NCBI GenBank assembly: GCA_027489965.1 | Contig: JAIXZA010000162.1 | Location: 62,001 to 126,000, forward strand | DNA length: 64,000 bases | From: Verrucomicrobiaceae bacterium | GTDB lineage: Bacteria; Verrucomicrobiota; Verrucomicrobiia; Verrucomicrobiales; Verrucomicrobiaceae | Direction: 5' to 3' | In this document: positions 26,924-35,299 of the stretch, piece by piece | How positions within the stretch are numbered: the first letter of the stretch is position 1 | Layout of the letters: every line of letters begins with the position of its first letter | Notes under the pieces: model-generated | Databases searched by the model: none | The model's input: the letters and a program-made list of their open reading frames with translations, nothing else | Told to the model about the DNA's origin: nothing | Program-made: the position numbers and the translations under genes

Positions 26924-27882
26924 GCATCACCTATCTTGAAGCCATCCGTGAGGCGCAGTTCGAAGCGCTGCAGCAGAACCCCAACGTCTTTCTCTACGGA
27001 CAGGACATCAGCACCTTTGGCGGCGCGTTTAAGGCGACCAAGAATCTGAGTCGCGAGTTCCCAGGCCGTGTCTTTGATTCTCCGATCAGTGAGGATGCGA
27101 TGATTGGGATGGCGGTGGGTGCGGCGATTGAAGGCGCACGTCCCATCGTGGAGATGCAGTTTGCGGATTTCTCGTCTGTGGGATTCAATCAGATCGTCAA
27201 TCAGGCGGCGACGCTGTTTTGGCGCACCAATACGCCCTGCCCAATCACCATACGTCTGCCATCCGGAGGCACGCCTGGAAGTGGTCCTTTCCACAGTCAA
27301 AGCATGGAGAGCATCTATGCGCACTACCCTGGACTGGTGATCCTGACGCCTGCAACGGTGGAGGATGCCTACTGGATGCTGCTGGAGAGCGTGGAGATCA
27401 ATGATCCGGTCATCTTCTGCGAGCATAAGTTTCTCTATTACCATCTGAAATCAGAGGACTTCGGTGAAGCCATGCCCATCGGCAAAGCGCGCATCGCTCG
27501 GCCTGGCAGGGATGCCACCATCGTGACCTACAGTGCGATGCTGCATGAATCCCTCAAAGCTGCCGAAGAACTGCGCCTGGATGGCTACGAAGTGGAGGTC
27601 GTGGATCTACGCTCCGTGAAGCCGATGGATACGGATACCATCCTAGCCTCAGTCGCCCGCACGGGACGTCTGTTGGCCGTGGGCGAATCCTTCCCCTGGG
27701 GCGGTGTGACTGCTGAGATCGTGGCCCGTGTTTCGAGTGAGGCTTTTCATCTGCTGGATGCGCCGCCAATGCGCCTCAACAGCAAGGATACGCCCATTCC
27801 GTATCATCCAAACCTGTGGAAGTCTCATCGACCCACCACAGGCCACATCAGCGCCGCGCTGAGGGATCTGCTGCGCTATTAA
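26920..27882 (+). CDS. pdhB: 2-oxoacid dehydrogenase E1, beta subunit
   Basis: The 320-residue beta subunit completes the heterotetrameric E1. It has 'LYGQDISTFGGAFKATKNLS', 'FDSPISEDAMIGMAVGAAIE' (the ThDP-contacting Glu region), and 'PIVEMQFADF'. The C-terminal transketolase domain contains 'ATIVTYSAMLHESLKAAEEL' and 'VVDLRSVKPMDTDTI'. Its GTG start at 26920 overlaps the stop codon of the alpha gene. It converges on pyruvate kinase with only 2 bases between the two stop codons. Confidence 0.88.
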   Translation: MSITYLEAIREAQFEALQQNPNVFLYGQDISTFGGAFKATKNLSREFPGRVFDSPISEDAMIGMAVGAAIEGARPIVEMQFADFSSVGFNQIVNQAATLFWRTNTPCPITIRLPSGGTPGSGPFHSQSMESIYAHYPGLVILTPATVEDAYWMLLESVEINDPVIFCEHKFLYYHLKSEDFGEAMPIGKARIARPGRDATIVTYSAMLHESLKAAEELRLDGYEVEVVDLRSVKPMDTDTILASVARTGRLLAVGESFPWGGVTAEIVARVSSEAFHLLDAPPMRLNSKDTPIPYHPNLWKSHRPTTGHISAALRDLLRY

Positions 27883-27884
27883 AC

Positions 27885-29294
27885 TCAAGCCTCCCGCAGA
27901 AGGATGGCATCGAGGTTGGAGCCATCGTAAAGAGCATCGCTGAGAATCACCAAAGGATCACCTGTTTTGATCAGTCCATGGCCCTGCAAAAGTTGGATCG
28001 CCTCACGAATGGATTTATCAGGGTTGCCTTCCGCAAATTCCATCACGTAAGGCTGCACCCCACGAGCCGTCACCAGAGTGCGACTGACATGCAAATTCGG
28101 TGTCAACGCAAAGATGGGCGCAAACTCGGGGCGCTGATGCGCGAGCAGATGAGCCATGACCCCGCGCAGGGTGAAGACGATGATCTTCGAGCCAGGGATG
28201 CTATTGGCCAGCAAGATGGCGGCTTTCACCATCTTATGCTTGTTGGTCTTCAGCGGTGCATCACTGGCAAAGCGACCTGAAGGATATTTTTGCTCGATCC
28301 GGCGAATGACGGTATCCAGCACCTCGACACATTTATCGGGATAACGCCCGACGCTGGTCTCACCACTGAGCATGACGCAGTCCACCTGCTCGATGACGGC
28401 ATTGAAGATGTCCGTGACCTCTGCGCGAGTCGGCACGGGGTTTTCGATCATGCTTTCCAGCATCTGGGTGGCGACGATGACCTTCCGGCCATGGAAGGAG
28501 CAGCGCTCCACAATATGGCGCTGGATCAAAGGTAGATCCTCGATAGGACACTCACTGCCCAGGTCTCCACGAGCGATCATGATGCCAGCACTGGCTTCGA
28601 CAACGGCATCGATGTTTGTCAGTGCCTGCTGATTTTCAATCTTGGCGATGACTCGCGCCTTGCTGCCTTTTTGCTCAAGCAACAGCTGCAAATGCTGGAT
28701 GTGGGCTGGCTCGCGGGCAAAGCTGAGGGCAAAGAAATCCATGCCTAGCTCAACGCCGAGGTCGAGGTCAGCATAATCCTTCTGAGTCAGCGGCGGCAGG
28801 CGCACAGGCACACCGGGTAGATTGATGTGACGGCGGGATTTCATTTCCCCCTGCGTCAGGACTGTGCCAATCACTCGCTTATCAGTGACTTCGGTGGCTT
28901 TGATCTGGATCATGCCGCCATCCACCATGATGATGTCACCGATCTTCAGATCTCTGCCCAGTTCAGGATAGTTCACCGTGACGGAAAGGGGAACCGTGGG
29001 CTCGACTTCCGGTTTGCAGCGGAACTCGACCCAGTCACCCACTTCGAGCTGCCAAGCTTGCTCGACATCACCCGTGCGGATGCTCGGTCCCGTGAGATCC
29101 ATGAGTACCGCGATCTCACGCCCAGCATGGCTGGCAGCTTCACGGACACGAGCATAAACGGTGCGCACCCAATCATGGGAAGCGTGGCTCATGTTTAAGC
29201 GGATGATGTCCGCGCCCTTGGCGATGAGGGTCTTGAGAACTTCGGGGCTGTCAGTCGCTGGTCCGAGGGTACAAAGGATCTTGGTTTTACGCAT
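27885..29294 (-). CDS. pyk: pyruvate kinase
   Basis: Pyruvate kinase (469 residues) transfers phosphate from phosphoenolpyruvate to ADP in the last step of glycolysis. The start at ATG 29294 gives MRKTKILCTLGPATDSPEVL, the conserved beginning; a longer frame to 29333 has no support. Motifs include 'GADIIRLNMSHASHDW', 'VLMDLTGPSIRTGD', the catalytic Lys region 'RVIAKIENQQAL', and 'IMIARGDLGSECP'. 'RKVIVATQMLESM' is followed by 'MLSGETSVGRYP', and a C-terminal regulatory domain completes the protein. It is typical in length. It converges on the E1 genes, which use its product. Confidence 0.95.
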   Translation of the reverse strand: MRKTKILCTLGPATDSPEVLKTLIAKGADIIRLNMSHASHDWVRTVYARVREAASHAGREIAVLMDLTGPSIRTGDVEQAWQLEVGDWVEFRCKPEVEPTVPLSVTVNYPELGRDLKIGDIIMVDGGMIQIKATEVTDKRVIGTVLTQGEMKSRRHINLPGVPVRLPPLTQKDYADLDLGVELGMDFFALSFAREPAHIQHLQLLLEQKGSKARVIAKIENQQALTNIDAVVEASAGIMIARGDLGSECPIEDLPLIQRHIVERCSFHGRKVIVATQMLESMIENPVPTRAEVTDIFNAVIEQVDCVMLSGETSVGRYPDKCVEVLDTVIRRIEQKYPSGRFASDAPLKTNKHKMVKAAILLANSIPGSKIIVFTLRGVMAHLLAHQRPEFAPIFALTPNLHVSRTLVTARGVQPYVMEFAEGNPDKSIREAIQLLQGHGLIKTGDPLVILSDALYDGSNLDAILLREA

Positions 29295-29752
29295 GGGGTA
29301 ATGGATGGATGGGTAGCCGCACCCTTCTTTCAAGCAGCAATCCAGCCAAGACCAACGGAAAAGGGAGGCGTAAAAGACAGATCAACGACACACGATTGAG
29401 ATAAAATCCGATTTTCGGAAGACAGGCCCAAGCGACTCTTTTCACTAGCTGATTGCAAAGGTAAGCCGAAATGTAAGCCCACTTGGTCATCGCCGACCCT
29501 TTTGCAAAGCGCCTCATACGCGCCGGTTAGGCCGTCCTAAAACACCGCTACACCCTAGCTAATCGGACAAAGATCCCAAAGCCTGTTGGAGGCAACCTTC
29601 AGCAACTAGAAAACAGATTTCGAAACCAATGGAGTATGGATCAAAAAGACTTTACCTCGAACAGCCATGGGCAATGAGAAGACAGGTCAAACTTAACGGC
29701 TTTTGGTGACAAGCGTTTTGCATCAAGTCGACCGATTGCAGAGTAACAATGA
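29295..29752. other. intergenic region without a recognised gene
   Basis: About 450 bases between the pyk start and the end of the lipoprotein gene. No coding sequence, RNA or repeat is supported. It must contain the promoter for pyk on the minus strand, but I see no clear -35/-10 pair. Confidence 0.4.
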
Positions 29753-30328
29753 CTACTGCGCGCTTTGGTACACTTGTAGAGCAAGTGTATCAAACATATT
29801 GTTGATCACGCTGGCACCCACAACGGGAAGCATTTTGAATGGCATGATAGGCAAAAGCAGAATTTGCTGATGCATTGTAATGGAATCTTGAAGGACAAAG
29901 TTTTTTCCTGATCGGCCTTTGGTGAGTTTCGTTGTCGCACTCAGCTTGAAGGTATCTTTGGCTGAACTCGGTAGTAAATAGAGTGTGAATCCTGTGAGAA
30001 AAGCCATACCTAGATTAGCTTCTCCTGTATCCGTCAGCTCAATAGTCAGATTGATATCCGCATTTCCGCTCCCTGGCGTCACTGAAGAATAAAGACCCGA
30101 TTTGGTGAATCGCTCAAGCACTTTTTTCTGCATTTGAGCCTCAGCTGCCACGGCCATAACGGTGCTAGGTTGCCCGTTAAGGCACATCTTATAGGCAAGC
30201 GAAATCGCAATAGATGGCTTTTGAGAAGCAATCGGAAACTTTTCTAACTTTGCTATTTGTTTTCCAGGAAAAGTGGCACATCCAGCAAGAGTGATGATAA
30301 GAATTAGGGCGGATGCAAAATTTCTCAT
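29753..30328 (-). CDS. lipoprotein, unknown function
   Basis: A 191-residue lipoprotein. The N-terminus MRNFASALILIITLAGCATF has a lipobox (LAGC) and should be cleaved before the cysteine and lipidated. A mixed alpha/beta domain follows, with 'AEAQMQKKVLERFTKSGLY' and 'NADINLTIELTDTGEANLGM', then a hydrophobic stretch 'GMAFLTGFTLYLLPSSA'. A second near-hydrophobic segment lies close to the end ('ILLLPIMPFKMLPVVGASVI'). It resembles small outer-membrane lipoproteins of unknown role. It is monocistronic. The gap 30329-30625 shows no gene. Confidence 0.7.
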   Translation of the reverse strand: MRNFASALILIITLAGCATFPGKQIAKLEKFPIASQKPSIAISLAYKMCLNGQPSTVMAVAAEAQMQKKVLERFTKSGLYSSVTPGSGNADINLTIELTDTGEANLGMAFLTGFTLYLLPSSAKDTFKLSATTKLTKGRSGKNFVLQDSITMHQQILLLPIMPFKMLPVVGASVINNMFDTLALQVYQSAQ

Positions 30329-30625
30329 GAGATTTGTGAAAGCTAATTGCGAGAACTTAAAATTAAGGCTCTAAAAATCAAGAATTATTAACCCTAATAC
30401 CAGCATATTAACCGAGGAATGATCGGACTTTCGCTGTAGGCGCTTGTGCAAGTTATCAAATATTCTGAGATTAGGGTCGCTATCTTTTCCAGATTATAGG
30501 CTACAACCACGCTTTGGCTTTAATGCCAAATGATAGACGCAAATGCCAGCCGACCGCAAGAGCTGAGAATCGGAGCGAATATTGGATGACTAGGTCCGAG
30601 CTTTGCCAAAGAACCCCAAAAGAAT

Positions 30626-32176
30626 TCAACTCATCCGGCCCTTCAGTGGTGGTCGTGGATCCTTGGCTTTGGGGTTCATGGCGGTGATGCTGTTTAAAAA
30701 CGTCATCGTCACGGTATCGCCTTCAAAGCGACAGGTCACACGATCATGGTGCGGCGTCTCCGTGTAGCGCCAGGTCATTTGAAGTGTGTTAGCATCCTCC
30801 CAAGTGGCGTGGGCGGCGATCTTGGAGATCGTCGGCTCCTTGGGTTTACCTCCAGAAATGAGGCGTGGTGGTGTGCCGGGAAAGGCGGCTTGTCCAAGAT
30901 GCCAAGAATTCAATCCACAGGTGACCTTATGGGCACCACAGGTAAACATCCACTGATCGGCTTCTTGAGTGAAAGCCACTTCGGTTAGACCCAGCTCGTT
31001 CTTTTCAAGCGTAAACGTTTTTCCGTTGATTCGCTCTGTGATGGGCGAGGATTCACTGCCTTTCGGAAAACCAAGTTTCATTTGCCGTAATCGGCTCAAG
31101 TCCGCACGGAGTGGTGCCGCGGCATCCAGGGCCGGCAGCAGGTGCTTCCAGACGAGATCCAGCTGCCCTTGCATGTTTTTGTTCTCACTGGTCATCACGA
31201 TCACCGCGTCCTGCTCTGGTAAAACGATCGTGTATTGCCCAAAGGCACCATCGCCACGAAAGGCGGTGCCTTGGCAGCGCCAGAACTGATAGCCGTAGCC
31301 TTGCAGCCAATCGTTCTTCGCTTTCGGCCGATCGGGTTTGTCGTCGCCGGGTTGTTGAATGTGAAAACGCGTCGCTTCATCAATCCAGGCAGATGGAATG
31401 AGTTGCTTGCCCTGCCACTGGCCTTTTTGCAGCAGCCATTGACCGAACTTGGCCAAGCCTTCGGTCTGAAGGCTGAGCCCCCAGCCGCCGGTGTTAATGC
31501 CTCGCGGACAGGTTTCCCATTTCATGCCGTGAATGCCGAGCGGCTGAAACAAACGCGGCGTCAGGTAGTCCAGCACGGTTTGCCCCGTAAGCTTTTGCAC
31601 GATGGCGCTGCACATGTAAGTCGCCGCGCTATTGTACATGAACTTCGTGCCCGGCTTGTAGGCGATGTTCTGCGCGAGGAACGTGCGCACCCAGTGCGCC
31701 TCTTTAACGACGGCTTGAGTCGGTTCCTTCTCGTTGCCCGTGGACATGGTGAGCAAATCCTGCACCCGCATCGCCGCGAGATTCTCGCTGATCGTTGATG
31801 GCAGGTCCTCTGGAAAAAACGACACCACTTTGTCCTCCACACTCAGCTTCCCTTCCGCGACCGCAAAGCCCACAGCCGTGGAGGTGAAGCTCTTGCTCAT
31901 TGAGTACATCGTATGCACCAACTCTGGTCCATACGGCTCCCACCAGCCTTCCGCAATCACCTGCCCATGACGCAGCATCATGAAGCTGTGCAGCTCCATC
32001 TTCTCCTTTTCGATGGCATCCAGGAAATCCAGGATCGCCTGACCGGAAACGCCCTGCGCTTCTGGCGTGCTGCGCGCAAGCTGTGAAGAAGTCGCTTCCG
32101 CAAAGCTCCGCGGAATCCAAAGACTGAAGGAAGCAAGGCTGGCTTGCTGGAGGAAAGTGCGGCGAGAAGAGGACAT
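30626..32176 (-). CDS. exported beta-lactamase-family serine hydrolase
   Basis: A 516-residue serine hydrolase of the class C beta-lactamase/esterase fold (Pfam Beta-lactamase). The start MSSSRRTFLQQASLASFSLW carries a twin-arginine type signal. The catalytic SxxK motif is 'YSMSKSFTS' (Ser and Lys, around residue 93) and the YxN-type motif is 'KFMYNSAATYM'. Later 'FWRCQGTAFRGDGAFGQY' fills the usual HxG region. The last 170 residues form an additional beta-rich domain. Members of this fold act as esterases, D-aminopeptidases or penicillin-binding proteins, so true beta-lactamase activity should not be assumed. It is followed by the sulfur locus on the same strand. Confidence 0.85.
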   Translation of the reverse strand: MSSSRRTFLQQASLASFSLWIPRSFAEATSSQLARSTPEAQGVSGQAILDFLDAIEKEKMELHSFMMLRHGQVIAEGWWEPYGPELVHTMYSMSKSFTSTAVGFAVAEGKLSVEDKVVSFFPEDLPSTISENLAAMRVQDLLTMSTGNEKEPTQAVVKEAHWVRTFLAQNIAYKPGTKFMYNSAATYMCSAIVQKLTGQTVLDYLTPRLFQPLGIHGMKWETCPRGINTGGWGLSLQTEGLAKFGQWLLQKGQWQGKQLIPSAWIDEATRFHIQQPGDDKPDRPKAKNDWLQGYGYQFWRCQGTAFRGDGAFGQYTIVLPEQDAVIVMTSENKNMQGQLDLVWKHLLPALDAAAPLRADLSRLRQMKLGFPKGSESSPITERINGKTFTLEKNELGLTEVAFTQEADQWMFTCGAHKVTCGLNSWHLGQAAFPGTPPRLISGGKPKEPTISKIAAHATWEDANTLQMTWRYTETPHHDRVTCRFEGDTVTMTFLNSITAMNPKAKDPRPPLKGRMS

Positions 32177-32185
32177 GCCTCGAGA

Positions 32186-32479
32186 TTAGCAGTGAGCCAC
32201 CTCAAGTGACAAGCTTGGATGCAGTGACCATCTCCGCCGTGATCCAGCCGCCGCTGATGTCGCGGGCGTCAAAGCCATGCTGCAGCAGTAGGCGAACGGC
32301 ATAGTAAGCACGCTGACCAACGCCGCAGTAAACGTGCAGCGCTTTGTTTTCGGGTAGCTCAGCAAGCCGATCGAGGAGTTGGGGCAGTGGAATGTTCGCA
32401 GCGCCAAATTGCACAGTTCAACCTCTTCAAGGTCGAAGACGGTGCCACCCACGATGATCACTTTGGGAGATTTTTTCAT
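32186..32479 (-). pseudogene. deletion scar of a CoA-disulfide reductase with rhodanese tail
   Basis: The minus strand keeps three pieces of one ancestral gene. They are a FAD-enzyme N-terminus (MKKSPKVIIVGG), the motif 'FDLEEVELC' that normally lies late in the reductase, and, after a frame change, a rhodanese end ('NKALHVYCGVGQRAYYAVRL' plus 'LLQHGFDARDISGGWIT'). In intact CoA-disulfide reductase-rhodanese fusions these pieces are separated by hundreds of residues, so large internal deletions are implied. The expected catalytic cysteine region is gone. It starts 3 bases downstream of the rhodanese-membrane protein gene. Confidence 0.65.
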
Positions 32480-32482
32480 GAC

Positions 32483-33040
32483 TTAGGCGCAGCAGGACGT
32501 TTTAGAACACGTTGAGCCATCGACACGATTCCAAGGCATTTTTGCCAAAACCAGCGCTAGACCGCAGAAGCCGCTCAGACCGGCAAATATCAGTCCAGCT
32601 CCAAAAAACAGACAGAGATAAATCCAGCGCGGATCAACATAGAGAGCTAGCAGCGAACCGAGCAGCACAAAGAAGCCAATGGTAATCTGAACTTGGCGCA
32701 TGAGCGGCATCACGATTTTTGATCCACTCGAACAGGGCAACCCTGCGGCCTTCCAACCGAGGATGCCGCCTTCGAGATTGCGCACCTCACTGAAACCGAG
32801 GGCGGTCAGCTTGTCTGCGGCGGCAGCACCTCGTTTGCCAGCCTGACACATGACGAACAAGGGCTTTGATTGGTCGAGTTCGTTGCAGCGGGCCTCGATC
32901 TGTCCCAGTGGGATGAGCTTCGCGCCTGAGACATGGGATTCAGCGAACTCGACAGGCTCACGCACGTCGATGAGCTGGCAGCCTTCGGCCTGGAGGGCGT
33001 CAGCGAGTTCACGAGGGAAAATGCAGGGATTCGTTTTCAT
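32483..33040 (-). CDS. rhodanese fused to a two-helix membrane domain (YgaP-like)
   Basis: The 185-residue protein has a cytoplasmic rhodanese domain (about 10-100) with 'LIDVREPVEFAESHVSGA' and the active-site loop 'CQAGKRGAAAADKL', where Cys carries the persulfide. A DUF2892-like membrane domain follows with helices at about 115-135 and 138-165. The tail 'STCSKTSCCA' is cysteine-rich. This layout is like E. coli YgaP, a membrane sulfurtransferase. It is divergent from arsR (33116) with a shared operator-like site between them, which suggests regulation by that protein. It probably passes sulfane sulfur to a partner. Confidence 0.88.
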   Translation of the reverse strand: MKTNPCIFPRELADALQAEGCQLIDVREPVEFAESHVSGAKLIPLGQIEARCNELDQSKPLFVMCQAGKRGAAAADKLTALGFSEVRNLEGGILGWKAAGLPCSSGSKIVMPLMRQVQITIGFFVLLGSLLALYVDPRWIYLCLFFGAGLIFAGLSGFCGLALVLAKMPWNRVDGSTCSKTSCCA

Positions 33041-33082
33041 GGGTTTAATCTTGGGATTGGATAATCTGTATAAACTATGTTG

Positions 33083-33106
33083 CTATATCGTCATGTAGTG
33101 ATATAA
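33083..33106. promoter_or_regulatory. operator-like motif, site 1
   Basis: A 24-base site with CTATAT at its left end and ATAT at positions 19-22, and a partly symmetric TATATC...GATATA core. The same pattern occurs at 33838-33861 and 45739-45762, each between a sulfur gene and a divergent gene. It ends 9 bases before the arsR GTG. Confidence 0.6.
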
Positions 33107-33115
33107 AGTCAAGCC

Positions 33116-33487
33116 GTGAAACAAGTCATACCCAAGAAAGACCAAGCCAAGCCTGCCAACACCAAGCAGCTGTCCGATGCTGCGCTGGAACTTATCGCCC
33201 ACCGGTTCCGTGCCCTGTCCGAACCAGTGAGGCTTAAAATGCTAAGCGCTCTGATGCAGGGTGAGAAGAACGTCACTCAGCTCGTCGAGGCCGCCGGAAC
33301 TGGCCAAGCAAATGTGTCCAAGCATCTCTCAGTCCTCAAGCAGGCCGGCATGATCGCTACGCGGCGTGATGGTTTGGCCACTCTTTGCACGATCTCTGAT
33401 CCCGCGATCTTCCAGCTTTGTGAAATCATGTGTGCCAAACTGAAGGCAGAGCACGACGAGCGCGCCAAACATCTGGCAGGTTTCTAA
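33116..33487 (+). CDS. ArsR-family regulator with three conserved cysteines (sulfur locus 1)
   Basis: The 123-residue regulator has an ArsR winged-helix domain: 'HRFRALSEPVRLKMLSALMQ', recognition helix 'TGQANVSKHLSVLKQAGMIA', wing 'TRRDGLATLCTISDP'. Three cysteines lie in the last third ('LATLCTIS' and 'FQLCEIMCAKL') at spacings repeated in the regulator at 45790-46140. In sulfide-sensing ArsR proteins such as BigR/SqrR, two cysteines form a tetrasulfide bridge, so a sulfane-sulfur sensor is a reasonable inference. The start is GTG 33116, 9 bases after the operator-like site. It is divergent from the rhodanese gene. Confidence 0.85.
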   Translation: MKQVIPKKDQAKPANTKQLSDAALELIAHRFRALSEPVRLKMLSALMQGEKNVTQLVEAAGTGQANVSKHLSVLKQAGMIATRRDGLATLCTISDPAIFQLCEIMCAKLKAEHDERAKHLAGF

Positions 33488-33508
33488 GCCTTAAAGCGAG
33501 AATGGAAG

Positions 33509-33589
33509 ATCGTTGAGTTGTGCCAGGGCTTGGTTTCATAAGGCTTCTTCGACTCGAGGTAGTTGTGTCTCGGGTGACACTGCCCGAGA
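33509..33589. repeat. dispersed repeat copy B, truncating an SQR-like gene
   Basis: It aligns without gaps to 6974-7054 with about 80 percent identity over 81 bases, and most differences are transitions. The right edge coincides with the point where homology to the SQR-like reading frame ends. Confidence 0.7.
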
Positions 33590-33806
33590 GGCCTCCAAGC
33601 GGCATGAAATCCCGCGTCTGCCGGATGATGTCGCTCTCCTCGTACTTACCGAAGGCAAGAAACAAAAAGCCCGGCAGATAAAGATGCTTGTTCGACCGAT
33701 CCACCACCGTCATGCGCCATTCAGACACAGGCAGGCGACGGCGCAGATGGTTCGCGATCATGGTGCTAGCGGTGCCGCCGCCGAGGATCAGTAATTGCTT
33801 GCTCAT
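33590..33806 (-). pseudogene. truncated sulfide:quinone oxidoreductase-like gene, 5' part only
   Basis: The start MSKQLLILGGGTASTMIANH shows the FAD-binding motif of the SQR/FCC family, followed by 'MTVVDRSNKHLYLPGFLFLA' and 'RQTRDFMPLG'. About 72 codons survive of the roughly 370-430 expected, and then the reading frame runs into dispersed repeat B. The start ATG at 33806 is intact, and an operator-like site lies upstream. An intact SQR would oxidise sulfide and pass electrons to quinone. The gene is broken, so the locus lacks this activity. Confidence 0.75.
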
Positions 33807-33837
33807 GGTTGAAGAAAGGTTGTTCTGGTAAAACCAG

Positions 33838-33861
33838 CTATATGAGCGTATGCGTATATGC
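33838..33861. promoter_or_regulatory. operator-like motif, site 2
   Basis: The same CTATAT-N12-ATAT pattern as at 33083 and 45739, between the SQR-like remnant and the thioredoxin gene. Symmetry is weaker than at site 3. Confidence 0.5.
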
Positions 33862-33892
33862 AATTTTTAACTCTCCAACAATATTGCCCTCC

Positions 33893-34351
33893 ATGAGTCA
33901 CACCCTTTCTTCCGACGAACGCGGCATCATCTTTCCCTGCCCCGCCTGCGGCACCGCCAATCGCATCGCCTACGCCAAAGTTAGCCAGCAAGGCCGTTGT
34001 GGCACCTGCAAGGCGGATCTGCCCCTGGTCGCAGCTCCGATCGAAATGACCAGCCCCGCCGCCTTTACCGCGCTCGTTTCCCAAAGCCCACTACCCATCG
34101 TCATCGACTTCTGGGCCGCCTGGTGCGGTCCCTGCCAGATGATGGCCCCCGAGTTTGCCAAAGCCGCCTCCCAGGCCACTGGCGAGGCCCTCTTCATCAA
34201 AGTGAACACCGACGAGCAGCAACAAATCGCCAGCCAGTTCCGCATCCAAGGCATCCCCGCATTCGCGCTGATGAAGAACGGCAAAGTCACCGCTCAAACG
34301 AGCGGCTTCCAGCCTGCGGCACGTTTGCTGGCGTGGATGCGACATGGGTAG
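33893..34351 (+). CDS. trxC: thioredoxin 2-type protein with N-terminal zinc ribbon
   Basis: A 152-residue TrxC/thioredoxin-2-like disulfide reductase. From ATG 33893 (MSHTLSSDERGIIFPCPACG) residues of about 15-43 form a zinc ribbon with two CxxC pairs (CPAC and CGTC). A thioredoxin fold follows with active site 'FWAAWCGPCQMMAPEF' and cis-Pro motif 'GIPAFALMKNGKV'. TrxC reduces cytoplasmic disulfides and can reduce persulfides. It is divergent from the SQR-like remnant and shares its operator-like region, so induction with the sulfur genes is plausible. The gap 34352-34584 shows no gene. Confidence 0.92.
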   Translation: MSHTLSSDERGIIFPCPACGTANRIAYAKVSQQGRCGTCKADLPLVAAPIEMTSPAAFTALVSQSPLPIVIDFWAAWCGPCQMMAPEFAKAASQATGEALFIKVNTDEQQQIASQFRIQGIPAFALMKNGKVTAQTSGFQPAARLLAWMRHG

Positions 34352-34584
34352 GGGCTGGAGGGCCGATGAGGATGGAATCGGGCAGGACCGGGAACATGAA
34401 GGAGTTTCGGCTTCAAATGTTCATTGAGCAGTCCAGTTCAGTCCAATTAGGGCCGTTTCCTGCACCTAGCCCCACCCTCATTTCGGCACGTCCTGCCCAA
34501 CGAAAAGCCCACAGTGAACAGAGTGGCCTGCTGAACGGCGATTTTCTTGGGCTCGTGGCGAATTAGGCAACGGCACAATCGCGA

Positions 34585-35292
34585 TCAAACTGACAATCCT
34601 ACCTTTCCAGAGCGGCTGCCTGCCCCCGGAATCTCGCCGCCTTCGTTTTCCCAGCGTTGGATGGCGCGTTGCTGCATGCGCCGGGGATCGTTGGCGTCGG
34701 CTGGGTGAGTCGTGGGGGGCTCAGCGGGCGGTGGGGTGTTCCATTGGTGGATGATGGGCACTTCGGGGTGATGCGGGTCGCTGCTGAGGAGGCTGAGGGA
34801 GGCGGTGCTGAGGGGGAAATGCTGGGCCTCGATGACGGTGAGGCCGATCCAGCGACCAGCCAACTGGCCGTGAGAAAAGAGCGCGATACGGCCCTCCAGC
34901 GTGCGCAGATGGGCGATGAGGCGGTCAGCGCGGGCGGTGACCTGCCGGGGGGATTCGCCGTTCGGGCAACCATCGCGAAAGAGGTTCCAGCCGGGCCGGG
35001 CGATGCAGATGTCCACGGAGCGCTGGCCTTCGTAGTCGCCGTAGTCCCACTCGGCGAGATCGGGCTCGATCTGCGCGGTTTGGCTCAAACCGCAGAGCTC
35101 ACAGGTGCGTCGGGCGCGTTGCAGCGGACTGGTGAGCACATGATCAAAGCAGATGCTGCGGAGATGCGTGGCCCACTGCTGTGACTCGTGCTCGCCATGA
35201 GCGTTGAGTGGGATGTCCGTGCGTCCGGTGTGGCGGCTGGTGAGTGCCCATTCGGTTTCGCCATGGCGGATGAGGTGGACGATCGGCGGCAT
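34585..35292 (-). CDS. histidine phosphatase family protein
   Basis: A 235-residue histidine phosphatase. The start at ATG 35292 gives MPPIVHLIRHGETEWALTSR, the catalytic RHG motif at once; the long upstream frame to 35457 overlaps the aldolase and is not used. 'VLTSPLQRARRTCEL' supplies the second Arg, 'LAEWDYGDYEG' the catalytic acid region, and 'IALFSHGQLAGRW' the second catalytic His. The last 40 residues are low complexity. The family covers cofactor-dependent phosphoglycerate mutase-like enzymes and broad phosphatases, and the substrate is not clear. It starts 7 bases after the aldolase stop codon, the third gene of an operon. Confidence 0.85.
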   Translation of the reverse strand: MPPIVHLIRHGETEWALTSRHTGRTDIPLNAHGEHESQQWATHLRSICFDHVLTSPLQRARRTCELCGLSQTAQIEPDLAEWDYGDYEGQRSVDICIARPGWNLFRDGCPNGESPRQVTARADRLIAHLRTLEGRIALFSHGQLAGRWIGLTVIEAQHFPLSTASLSLLSSDPHHPEVPIIHQWNTPPPAEPPTTHPADANDPRRMQQRAIQRWENEGGEIPGAGSRSGKVGLSV

Positions 35293-35299
35293 CAGGGGA

